Of a DNA stretch of 64,000 nt, positions 11,811 to 22,091 are shown piece after piece. Position numbers and translations under genes: made by a program. The notes beneath the pieces are model-generated. The model made no database searches, was not told the DNA's origin, and saw only the letters and a list, made by a program, of their open reading frames with translations. The first letter of the stretch is position 1. Each line of letters starts with the position of its first letter. Source of the DNA: Ligustrum vulgare (Eukaryota; Streptophyta; Magnoliopsida; Lamiales; Oleaceae); contig OY743176.1 in assembly GCA_963555705.1 (NCBI GenBank), positions 42,423,026 through 42,487,025 on the forward strand, read 5' to 3'.

Positions 11811-12345
11811 TGCGAGTGAGGACAAAGCATGCTGAAAAGACCCGTGTTGGTACGGTGGGGACAGTACGCCGTCATTTAACAGCCGGGACAGCCCGTTAAG
11901 TGGGACCCGAGTCGTTACAAATGGTATCAGAGCCGGTCGCCAGCCGAAAATCGGGAACTAAGTGCTACGCCATAGGGCGGGAGCCACCTCTAGAATCCCA
12001 ACGCCTAGCAACAGATCCTCAGATGGGTTAAGCGCGACAAGGACGTCGCGAGTCTAACAGGGGGTGATTGTAATACCCCAATTAAAAAAGCTTAAGAGAA
12101 TTGATAGGTACTACTCATACCAACAAGGTGCACCTTCTTTTCCGGAAGTCCATCGTTAGAAACTCCAAAGTTAAGCGTGCTTGGCTTGGAGAAATTCTGG
12201 GATGGGTGACCTCCTAGGAAGTTTTCTCGGAGAGCGTGCGAGTGAGGACAAAGCATGCTGAAAAGACCCGTGTTGGTACGGTGGGGATAGTACGCCGTCA
12301 TCTAACGGCCGGGACAGCCCGTTAAGTGGGACCCGGGTCGTTACA
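11811..12345 (+). mobile_element. Cassandra copy 3, 5'-truncated
   Basis: A partial LTR (11811-11919), an internal region (11920-12068, intact primer site TGGTATCAGAGC at 11922-11933, purine tract before 12069) and a full 277-bp LTR (12069-12345). The last LTR abuts the transposase coding sequence after the TGGGA duplication and supplies an in-frame ATG at 12326. Confidence 0.9.
12168..12220 (+). promoter_or_regulatory. 5S-type internal Pol III promoter boxes in Cassandra LTR
   Basis: A-box-like AAGTTAAGCGTGCTTGG (12168-12184) and C-box-like GGATGGGTGACCTCCTAGG (12200 on) match the plant 5S rRNA internal control region. The flanking LTR sequence is not 5S-like, so this is the known Cassandra feature and not a 5S gene. 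It points toward the transposase remnant. Confidence 0.8.
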
Positions 12346-14335
12346 TGGGAACTGCGGTTTTGATGATTACTGGAATGATTTGGAGGTTGTTCGAAACAAC
12401 AATGGTGACACTATTGAGGAAAATGGGAACAATGTTAATTTACCTACATGTGGACAAGAACTAGTTCAACGGAATGAAGCTGAAATTCATTTTACTAATG
12501 AGGATCTTGTTGCATTGTCTGCACGTGGTAGCACATCAAGCCACACATTTGAGGCTGGATCAAGTTTAAGGTACGCTCAAACGTCACATGTGATTCCTGA
12601 GGAAGAGGATTTGAAAGATCATCAGGTGTTTGAGAACAAGAAAGATCTACAACAACACATTCATTTGCTTGCATTGAAGCACAACTTTGAATTCAAAGTT
12701 AAAAAATCAAATAAGAGTACATACAGAATTATTTGCATAGATGATAGTTGCAAATGGCGTTTGCATGCTACGAAGTACAAGGAGTGTGATTATTTTGAAG
12801 TTCATCGTTATGTACGTGAACATACTTGTTCTTTGGGTATACATAGAAATGATTATAGACAAGCGAGGTCATGGGTTATCGGTACACATGTCATGCATAA
12901 TTTTCAAAATCCAAATCAAGAATACAGACCTGCAAACATCATCAGTGACATTCATCGGGAGTTTGGGGTAAGTATGAGCTATCAGAAAGCATGGACGGCT
13001 AAAGAACGTGCCTTAGAGATATTAATGGGTTCACCTGATGGTAGCTATGCTAGATTGGCGGTGTATTCCCACAATTTGGTTAGATCTAATCCTGGCACAG
13101 TGGTATGTGTTGACACCGATCCAAGTAGTCATCGCTTCAAGTACTTTTTTATGGCGGTTGGACCATGCATTCGAGGATTTCACTCATCGATGCGGCGAGT
13201 AATTTCTGTGGACGGAACATTCTTGAAAGAAAAATATGAAGGTACACTGATAGTGGCAACATGTCAAGATGGAAATATGCAAATCTATCCTCTCGCATGG
13301 GGCATAGTAGATTCTGAGAATAATGAGTCATGGAACTGGTTTTTTAAAAAACTGAAGACAATAATTGGTGATATTGAAGATCTGGTCTTTATGTCTGACA
13401 GGAATGGGAGTCTACTCAAGGGTGTAAGAGATGTTTTTCCTAATGCGCATCACGCTCATTGCATATACCATATACAAGGCAACATAAAGGCCAAGTATCG
13501 CATCTCCGGGATGGTGTCATTGTTTAAGAAAGCGGCATATGCATATACAGTCGAAGAATTTAATAAACATGTGGATGAGATTCTTAGCAGGAACCCCGAC
13601 CTTTGGGGTTATTTAAAAGAGGCTGACTATAAAAATTGGACTAGGTCACACTTTACAGGGATCCGTTACAACATCATGACGTCAAATAATGCAGAGTCGT
13701 TGAACTCGGTATTCAGAAAAGCTCGAGAGTGTCCAGTACTTGCTTTGGTTGAGTATATCAGGTGCAAATTGCAAAAATGGTTTTATAAGAGGCGCATCAA
13801 TGCAGAAAACTGTACAAGTAATCTAACCCCGGCAATGGAGAAAAAAATTCGGAATAAACTTGAGTTGTCCAAGAAGTTCGTAGCGGATCCTATGGATGAA
13901 TATATGTTTGATGTGGATAATGGAATCAAGCATTTTGTTGTTAACTTAATCGATAGAACTTGCACGTGTGGGCAGTTTCAGTTGGATAAGTTTCCATGTG
14001 AGCACGCTATCGCTGCTTCAAGACAGGAAAGGAATTCTGCATATGATTTGTGCTCTCCATATTATACTACTACAGTTTGGAAAGCAGCATACTCTGATAC
14101 TATAATGCCTCTACCAAATGAAATTGATTGGGAGGTTCCAGAACACCTTAGGTGGACGTTGAATATCTTGTCACCGTTGATGAAACCAAGACAAAGTGGA
14201 CGTAAGCGCAAAAGCAGGATACCATCGACCGGAGAGTTTTCTACGACACGTAAGTGTGGTAGGTGTGGTGCATCTGGGCACAACCAACTACGATGTAATG
14301 ATCGAGTACCACTATCCAATAAAACAATAGACTAG
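12326..14335 (+). pseudogene. MULE transposase, catalytic and C-terminal part (669-codon ORF)
   Basis: The first seven codons (MGPGSLH) come from the Cassandra LTR; true transposase sequence starts at about residue 8. Domains: MuDR-type DNA-binding region at about 98-168 (CKWRLHATK, then HTC); MULE DDE domain with D296 (SVDGTFL), D358 (MSDRNG) and E457 (SNNAESLN); SWIM finger C546/C548/C558/H560; basic stretch GRKRKSR; CCHC knuckle at 644-657 (CGRCGASGHNQLRC). All catalytic and zinc residues are present and the ORF is unbroken, but the N-terminal ~180 residues lie 6.5 kb upstream. It could give an N-truncated protein if transcribed from the LTR or nearby. Otherwise it is dead. Confidence 0.9.
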
Positions 14336-14420
14336 TAATTGTGGTAGTATTAATTGTTCATATTTATAAGGTTACCATACTGATCAAATAGCGTATATGC
14401 ATGCTATTCAGTTCTGTAGT

Positions 14421-14650
14421 AGGTTAACCTACCTCCGAACCGATTTGGTCGGTTAATAGGTAGGTTAACCGACCAGTTAACCGACTAGGATGGGGTTTGA
14501 AACGTCTTGACTAGGTAGGTTAACCATAGGCATTAACTACCCAGGTCGGTTAAGAGGTAGGTTAACCTACCTATTAACCAAAGTGGTCGGTTAAGGGGTA
14601 GGTTAACCTACCTTGTAACAGACCACGTCGGTTAGTAGGTAGGTTAACCT
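14421..14650. repeat. GGTTAACC palindrome block 2
   Basis: Degenerate GGTTAACC/GGTTAA units with GTCGG and TAGG flanks, just downstream of the transposase stop. It is followed at 14660-14760 by about 100 bp (GTCATGAAAATCCCAAA, TAGTCATTTAC) that recurs at 16290-16360. Confidence 0.85.
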
Positions 14651-14764
14651 GTTGAAAAACCTACTAGTAAATACAATCTAATTAGACCTATACAAGTCAT
14701 GTCATGAAAATCCCAAACAATAAATTCAAATTTTTTAGTCATTTACCAAAAAGAAAGATTCGAT

Positions 14765-15880
14765 AAATTCAACACGTCACACTTGATCTAATTGAGCGAA
14801 CGTTTTGATTGATTCGAGAAAGTTGCTAAACTTGATCCCGATTAGAAAAATCGATTGTTTACGTCACACTTAATGAACTTAATAATTAATCAAACGTTTT
14901 AATAAATTTGAGAAAGATGCCAACGTTAGACCTCGATGGGTAAAATCCTTCGTCCAACTTCACACTTAATGAATTTAATAATTCATCAAACGTTAGCGAC
15001 AGATTTTAGAAAGTTTCTAATGTTGATTCAGATTGGGAAAATCGATTGTTCACGTCACACTTAATAATGAACTTAATAATTGATAGAACGTTTTAATAGA
15101 TTTGATGAAGATGCCACAGTAGGACCTCGATTGGTAAAATCGATTGTTCACGTCACACTTAATAATGAACTTAATAATTGATCAAACGTTTTAATAGATT
15201 TGATGAAGATGCCACAGTAGGACATCGATTGGTAAAATTGATTGTTCACTTCACACTTAATAATAAACTTAATAATTGATCGAACGTTTTAATAGATTTG
15301 ATAAAGATGCCACCGTAGGACCTCGATTGGTAAAATCGATTGTTCACGTCACACTTAATAATGAATTTAATAATTGATCGAACGTTTTAATAGATTTGAT
15401 GAAGATGCCACAGTAGGACCTCTATTGGTCAAATCGATTGTTCACGTCACACTTAATAATGAACTTAATAATTGATCGAACGTTTTAATAGATTTGATAA
15501 AGATGCCACCGTAGGACCTCGATTGGTAAAATCGATTGTTCACGTCACACTTAATAATGAATTTAATAATTGATCGAACGTTTTAATAGATTTGATGAAG
15601 ACGCCACAGTAGGACCTCGATTGGTAAAATCGATTGTTCACGTCACACTTAATAATGAATTTAATAATTGATCGAACGTTTTAATAGATTTGATGAAGAC
15701 GCCACAGTAGGACCTCGATTGGTAAAATCGATTGTTCACGTCACACTTGATAATGAACTTAATAATTGATCGAACGTTTTAATAGATTTGATGAAGATGT
15801 AGGACCTCGATTGGTCAAATCGATTGTTCACGTCACACTTAATAATGAACTTAATAATTGATCGAACGTTTTAATAGCTA
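14765..15880. repeat. 98-bp tandem array between convergent MULE genes
   Basis: The phrase GTTCACGTCACACTTAATAA recurs with spacing of exactly 98 bp from about 15049 to 15737; the last unit has a 6-bp deletion (spacing 92). Copies left of about 15050 are more diverged. Units contain GATCGAACGTTTTAATAG and GTAGGACCTCGATTGG. There is no coding potential. The array lies between the 3' ends of the transposase and Ulp1 genes. Confidence 0.93.
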
Positions 15881-15887
15881 TTAACTA

Positions 15888-16265
15888 ATCAAGTCGGTTA
15901 ATAGGTAGGTTAAAGGTAGGTTAACCGACCTATTAACCAAAGTGGTCGGTTAAGGGGTAGCTTAACCTACCTAGTCGGTTTTTTTGGGTTTAGGTTATTC
16001 AGTCGTTTAAACCCTCAAAAACCGACTAGGTCGGTTAACCTACCCAGTAACCGACCACGTCTGTTAACGGGTAGGTTAAAGGTCTGTTAACCTACCTGAT
16101 ATGTAGTAGGTTAAAGGTCGGTTAACCTACCATTTAACCTACCTGATATGTTACTAATAGGTTAACCTACCCAGTAACCGACCACGTCTGTTAACGGGTA
16201 GGTTAAAGGTCGGTTAACCTACCATTTAACCGACCTGAGTTTTTATGAGTAGGTTAACCTACTGA
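15888..16265. repeat. GGTTAACC palindrome block 3
   Basis: Many GGTTAACC and GGTTAA units with alternating TAC and GAC flanks, just beyond the 3' end of the Ulp1 gene. Together with block 2 it brackets the 98-bp array. Confidence 0.85.
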
Positions 16266-16401
16266 AAAACCTACCAGTATCCAAAAATTGATATATGCAA
16301 GTGGACAGGTCATGAAAATCCCAAAAAATATATTCAAAAATTATAGTCATTTACAGATATTGTAATTTACAAAAATACAAAGAACATCCAGTTATAGAAA
16401 T

Positions 16402-19400
16402 TTAAGGATCATAATCAAGTCCGTGTAAATCAATCGCCAATTTCTTTCTCCACTGGAGCATATACAGGTTACAGACTTTCTCAGCTTCCTCTCCAGCAAT
16501 TAAAAATTCAATAAATTTAATGGTAAAAATACCACAATCTCCTCTGCAATTAATGAGATAATAAAGAATGAGTATATTTTTGTAGAAAAATAGAAGAACA
16601 GTATGGACACAATATTTATCGTACTAAAAAAAACTTACTGTCTACTTTGCTTTGCAGTGTTCTCGACCCTTTCAATTGTAAAATCGCCATTCATAGTAGA
16701 TATGCCTACTCTCTTTAAAAGGCTCGGCAGAAGTGTAGTCAGTGGGTTCAATATATTTTTCAATTGCCCTTCCGTAAGGCAACTTTTATCCGGGTCATAC
16801 ACATATATAGTTTCTTCGTCGAAACATACCTCAACCGCAAACCAATGACTATTTTCTACAACAGGTATGTACAGATGTGTACAATCTCGCCATCTCTTAC
16901 CCAACTTTGGAGAATCACCATCTATGAAACTCTCTACGCATTGGATCCCCTCCGTCAAAGCAAACTGTAAAAGATTCAGAAATGTACTGTCCAGTATAGC
17001 AACGGGTCTGTTGAATGTCTTTGGGTAGTTCTTTGCCCGAAGCCGCAACAAATACATCGCCAAATCAACATGCTGAAGGCAAAAAAAAAAAAAAAAAAAA
17101 AATTATCAAATAGCTCAGAAAAAAACATATAAAATGTGATCAAATCCTTAAGTTTTACTTACATAGGAGTCAAGCCAGGCACCTGAATCCATGACCTCCT
17201 TAAACCATTTCTTCGCGTCATTTATTTTGACCCAGTCTAACTCGTATGCGACACTAAAAAGGACAATATCAACTAAAGGACATAAATTATAAAAAAATGA
17301 ATTGATAAAAATATAGATAGGATATTTACCCGTCCTTTAATTGTGAATACCAAGTATCAAATGCATTCTCCTTCACTGGATCAATCTTCTGAAAGGGAAG
17401 AAATGTTGAGCCATCCTCAAATTTTCTCTTCTTTCCCTCATCTGTGAATGGAGAAGATAAGTACTTTGATCGTTTTGGAAGTCGCTTTTCCATTCGTCTC
17501 ACATCAGCTTCGGGTATCTGACTGGCCAGACTTCTCTTATTACGTGAATATGTTTTGGCCTTCTGTTTCGTAGGAGGATCATTCATAGGAGATGCCACCT
17601 CCGTCTCCCTCACCTCTGCCTCCTCTGTATCCCCGGGAGCTGCCTCCTCCGTACCCCTCATCTCTACCTCCTTCGTCTCCTTAATCTCCGCCACCTCTGT
17701 CTCCCTAATCTCCACCACCTCCATCTCCACCACCTCTGTATCCCGAGGAGCTGCCACCTCTGTCTCCCTAATCTCCGCCTCCTCCGCCTCCTCTGTCTCC
17801 CTAACTTCATCCTCCTCCGTATCCCTCACCTCCCCCTCCTCTACATCCCTAGGAGCTGCCTCCTCCGTCTCCTCACCTCCGCCTCCTCCGTATCCCTTAC
17901 CCCAACCTCCTCCGTATCCATCACCTCCCTCTCCCTCACATCCTCCACCTCCACCCCATCCATCATTGGGCCCATCCTCCCAATACTGATAATTTTCATT
18001 AATTTGATTGCGCTGCATCCACTCCTTCATGCTATCAACTTTGTTGTTTACTGATAGAATATCCGACCGCAGTCGCTCCTCCATCCGATCCATATAATTG
18101 AACAATCTAGGAGCAACAATCTGGTCTATGTGCATCCTCAAGCCCTCCAATATGAAGTCCAAATCGTGAGAAAGCTGATGTACATGAGGAGCCCGCTGAC
18201 TAGCATGTGGATTTTCATGTGCAGCATCAGGTACTGAAGATGGAACCTAAGCAAATCAAATAATTAAAAGTAAGCATTAATTCAATAAGAAAATGGACAA
18301 GGGAATAAAAGAAAATCACAAAAAGATTAAACAGCAAAGTCCTATTAACATACCCAAGTGGTCGGTTAACGGTAGGTGGGTTTTGAATTTGATGGTAGGT
18401 TAATCTACCAAAGTGGTCGGTTAGCAGTAGGTTAACCGACCTCTTTGATAGGTTAACCTACCTTTTGAATTTGATGGTAGGTTAACATCTACCAAAGAGG
18501 TAGGTTAACCTACCAAAGAGGTAGGTTAATATCTACCAAAGTGGTCGGTTAGCAGTAGGTTAACCGACCTCTTTGGTAGGTTAACCTACCTTTTGAATTT
18601 GATGGTAGGTTAACATCTACCAAAGTGGTCGGTTAACAGTAGGTTAACCGACCTCTTTGGTAGTTTAACCTACCTTTTGAATTTGATGGTAGGTTATCAC
18701 CTACCAAAGTAGTCGGTTAGCAGTAGGTTAACCGACCTCTTTGGTAGGTTAACCTACCTTTTGAATTTGAGGGTAGGTGAACATACAAAAGTGGTCGGTC
18801 AAGGGTAGGTTAACCGACCTCTTTAGTAGGTTATCTATACCTGTGTTGGTGAAGAAATCTGATCTCTCCCACTGCCTGGATCTTCATCATGTCGAAAAGG
18901 AGAGACTCTATCTCCCTGGAGAAGATCCATGTTGTCGTCCCCTCCTTCATTATCAGCCATAACATCACCTCCATCCTCGTGGATATAAGCATCAAGGACT
19001 GGGTCTGCTCGTCTTGAAAAAGGTTCAAACAATTGCATGTGTCGTTGCCTCTTCTCAACCTCTGTAGCCATTAGTCTGACACGAACTTCAAGCTAAAAAG
19101 TTGACAGAGTTAATATTTACATACCATTTACATTATTGTGTGAAGGTAATAAAATAATACCATATAACAGTTACTCACCTGTGGATGGTCTAAAACGGAA
19201 CTGATTTCATTTTGTTCAAATACTCCAGTAGCCGTCCAGTTCACCATCTTCGGAACTTTAATCACCGGTTTCCTAGTTGCAAAATCATTGCCAATGGCCG
19301 ACAAAGCCTCATAAGCCCATACCTACAAACAGACATGATCATTTATTCATTCTCACATCTAAAAATAAAATACAGTATAAAGAACTACAAGTGTTTGCTA

Positions 19401-20095
19401 TTTACCTGCAATGCGTAAGGAAAACCCTCAAGGGAATAATTATAGACGCTCTTCCCCCCCTCTTTGAGTTTTGTTGCAATTTCTCCCCAACTCCTCAAAA
19501 AAGCATGTATCGTGCTATTATAGCACCTTCTTCCCATTGGATATTGATTAAATAAATACCTATCGTCGACTATATTCAAGACATGCATATCAATAGATGT
19601 CTTGTAGTGTTTGGATCTCAAAATTGACTCATAGACATACGCCAAACCCAATTTGTACTTGTCTTCCATTTCTTCGCAATTGTCAAAGGCAAGTTTTAAC
19701 TGGGCGGGAACAATCTTATTAGCTCCGTTAAAATATGTCTCTGCCAGTCTATTGGTCACCGGTATTTGATCTTTGTACAATGCTTCATCCTCGGGGTTCA
19801 GCCCCGTAATCAGAGTGAACTCTTCAAATGAAAATCTAGCAGCCTTGTTATTCCCGACTCCAAACCATAGCTCATTCTTATTCTCGGACCTCAGCATTCT
19901 CAATGCTAGACCATGGATGAGTTGGCCAGATAACTGCATTTTTCTCATATGATAGAATTTTCGAAAACAAGACTGACGGAAAGCTTGTCGATGATTTGGA
20001 TCCAGTACGCGATAAACCTCATCTATAGCATCTAGGTTACAGAGGTTCATACATTTTCCTGTAAACCGATCATTGATGTCCACTTGAAACTCCAT
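16402..20095 (-). CDS. Transposon-borne Ulp1-type (C48) cysteine protease with DUF1985
   Basis: A predicted SUMO/ubiquitin-like protease of the class carried by plant MULEs. Inferred exons: 20095-19406, 19322-19179, 19092-18841, 18246-17330, 17253-17163, 17072-16639, 16543-16402. All have GT/AG sites and compatible phases, giving 889 residues. DUF1985 lies in exons 1-2 (ELWFGVGNNKAARFSFEEF, LITGLN). Exon 4 has a Gly-rich stretch, acidic repeats of RETE-type units, and basic clusters that may be nuclear signals. The C48 fold spans exons 5-7: H774 (ENSHWFAVEV), D791 (YVYDP), Q840, and C846 (GDCGIFTIKF), with Q six residues before C as in Ulp1. No stop or frameshift interrupts it, unlike the partner transposase. 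An acceptor-like ATTATGCAG directly before the ATG means an upstream exon may exist. The cellular substrate is unknown. Confidence 0.87.
18352..18838. repeat. GGTTAACC palindrome block 4, filling Ulp1 intron 3
   Basis: The intron 18247-18840 is mostly made of repeats: AGTGGTCGGTTAGCAGTAGG, TTAACCGACCTCTTTGGTAG and CTTTTGAATTTGATGGTAGG recur with about 120-bp periodicity. The donor GTATAG is only a few bases from the block. Confidence 0.9.
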
Positions 20096-20227
20096 CCTGC
20101 ATAATATAAGACAATTTTAGTCAAATGGGTGTGCTAATTACGCTATGAAAATGGACAAAGAAATAAAGAAGAAACACAGAAAAATATTTAATAACAATAC
20201 AGTGTTCAAAAGAAAGTTCTAACAACA

Positions 20228-20592
20228 AAATGTTAGTTAACCAAATAAAGTTGGTAGGTTAACCTACCATTACCATTACCATCAGGTAGGTTAACCTAGT
20301 TAACCCTGGTCGGTTAACCTACCATTACCATCAGGTAGGTTAACCTACCAAATGCCTAGTCGGTTAACCTACCCTTACCATCAGGTAAGGGTAATGGTAG
20401 GTTAACCGACCACGGTTAACCTACCATTACCCTTACCTGATGGTAATGGTACCATATGGTCGGTTAACCTACCATTACCATCAGGTATCAATTCATTAAT
20501 GGTAATGGTAGGTTAATACCTGATGGTAATGGTAGGTTAACCGACCAAGGTCGGTTAACCGACCTTTTGATTCTAGGGTAGGTTAACCTACC
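20228..20592. repeat. GGTTAACC palindrome block 5, upstream of the Ulp1 start
   Basis: GGTTAACC units mixed with ATTACCATCAGGTA units in both orientations. These form short hairpins, for example about 21-bp arms (AAGGGTAATGGTAGGTTAACC) around a 6-base loop near 20387-20435. It lies between the presumed Ulp1 promoter/first exon and the ATG exon. Confidence 0.88.
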
Positions 20593-21466
20593 TCTTCACA
20601 AACAAAAATTAAGAATACATCAAATTAGATTTAGAAGTCATCTGTTAACTCTTCATTATATCCTTTTTCATGGCATCATCAACAGAGATTCGGTATAAAT
20701 TACTACATCATTTTAATGCTACTTGGAAGAGAAGGAAACAATATCCAAAACTAGTAACCGAAGGTAAACAAATCGAGCCACATAACCTCACCAAATCATA
20801 CAAATCATTGTCACAATTCAGGGTTCTCGGTAGGTTAACCTACAATCAAAGGGCGATTTACAGATTGCTGAGGGTAGGTTAACCGACACTGAGGTAGGTT
20901 AACCCCCTGATGGTAGGTTAATCTACCAAATATTAAGAACTTGTCAAAATTTGTCAAAATTACAGAAAAAGAATCCCAAGAAAACATCACGCAATTACAA
21001 TGCTTAAAATAAAGAAACAACACAAGCAACTAGCTAAGAAGCGTGGCGGTTCAGTGTATGATCCAAGTGAATAGGTGAAGAAAGTGAGAAGACATCAAGT
21101 AGAGAACTCGTACCAGAACAGCCTCTGGGAAGATTATACCCAAATCCAAAGAACCCTTTTGAAGAATGCACCAATTCTTGAATTTGAAGAAGAAGAAGAA
21201 GAAGATGTCTGCCTAATTCGTTTTGCCGAAGAAGAAAACCAAGGGAAAGCCGGAAAGGAAAGGAGAAGTTGAAGGGGTAGGTTAAGAGTCGAGTAATTCT
21301 AATTGAGTATTTGAAATGGGAGACGTTTTTTGAAATTGAAACTGAAGGTTATATTAGGAAACAATAAAATTTATTTTTATTACTATTATTTTAAATGAAA
21401 AAAATTTGGTCAAAGGCCATTTCCATAAAATGACAAATTGGGTTGGCCATTTCCCCATATTCCCAC
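20593..21466. other. MULE right subterminal region, probable Ulp1 promoter/5' exon
   Basis: A small sixth GGTTAACC cluster lies at 20826-20925. The rest has no domain-bearing frame; a GAA-rich stretch at 21183-21210 could be part of an untranslated or short first exon on the minus strand. The element ends at 21466 beside the target duplication. Confidence 0.5.
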
Positions 21467-21476
21467 GTCGGCAGCC

Positions 21477-22091
21477 CCCCCCCCCCCCAAAAAAAAAAAC
21501 TTACCACTGCAACACCACGATTCTCTTCTGCCATATTGCAATGAATTATTGATCTGCATAATGATTTTGATTAATCAAACCTCAATGAACCCAATGTGGA
21601 GGAAATAAGAGCCACCACATGGAAGCTATCACCTAATTTCTCTAGCAGGCGCATAAACGTGGGTTGAGTAGCTCTACTGCACCACGTCTGGTAATTCTGG
21701 CATACCTTCTTCAAATTTATGCAACCTATTATTAGAAAAATAAAACCGAAAAGTTATTCAAACCCATGTCAAGAAATTAATTATTTCACATCAAAATAGT
21801 TAGGTTATAGAAAATCTACAGAAACTGGAAAGATTTGCAGAAATTTAGAAAGAGGTGGAGGTGGAGGTGGTCGAAGGCGGCCAGTTGGGGTTGCAGGTGT
21901 TTGAGGAAGGTGGTATTTAGGGATTTTGGAAAGATGATGGTGACATGGTATTTTGTTTTATTTATTTATTGAAATTTATAGGATTGGTTGGTGGATTTAA
22001 TGGTTTACATGTGCCACGTGGGATGTTCTGCCAGCCACATAGGTTATTTTGTTAACTCCATTTAACAGGTAGGTTGGCAGTGATGGATGGG
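21477..22091. mobile_element. Right half of the older TIR element
   Basis: It begins with a C15/A12-type homopolymer after the MULE target duplication and ends with the inverted repeat 22033-22091, which pairs with 4071-4129. There is no coding capacity. Confidence 0.65.

Larger units (their letters stand above)
5851..12345. mobile_element. Composite Cassandra insertion in the transposase gene
   Basis: The 6,495-bp block begins TGTAACGACC and ends GGTCGTTACA. It is flanked by TGGGA at 5846-5850 and 12346-12350, the 5-bp duplication expected of retroviral-type integrases. Inside are a complete minus-strand Cassandra, a 5'-truncated plus-strand Cassandra, 4.6 kb of LTR-like DNA, and another 5'-truncated plus-strand Cassandra. 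The outer duplication shows the two external LTRs belong to one integration event or to its later rearrangement. Cassandra is a non-coding TRIM retrotransposon that carries 5S rRNA-like sequence in its LTRs. Confidence 0.85.
4319..21466. mobile_element. Ulp1-carrying Mutator-like element (MULE), 17.1 kb
   Basis: The element is bounded by GTCGGCAACC (4309-4318) and GTCGGCAGCC (21467-21476), a 10-bp duplication with one mismatch; MULEs typically make 9-11 bp duplications. The ends are weak inverted repeats (about 15 of 22 positions), both running from G-rich bases into GGCCA. It carries a MuDR-type transposase (plus strand) and a convergent Ulp1/DUF1985 gene (minus strand). This combination is known from plant MULEs that captured Ulp1-like genes (Kaonashi/KI-MULE, and CUMULE in melon). 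Six blocks of GGTTAACC palindromes and a 98-bp array lie in its non-coding parts. It sits inside an older TIR element. The transposase is broken, so this copy is not autonomous. Confidence 0.85.

Noticed and set aside
14765..15880. CRISPR-like array
   Set aside because: A contiguous 98-bp tandem repeat without unique spacers, in a plant genome.
17555..17989. 144-codon plus-strand Ser/Val/Pro-rich frame
   Set aside because: Antisense shadow of the repetitive acidic exon of the Ulp1 gene.
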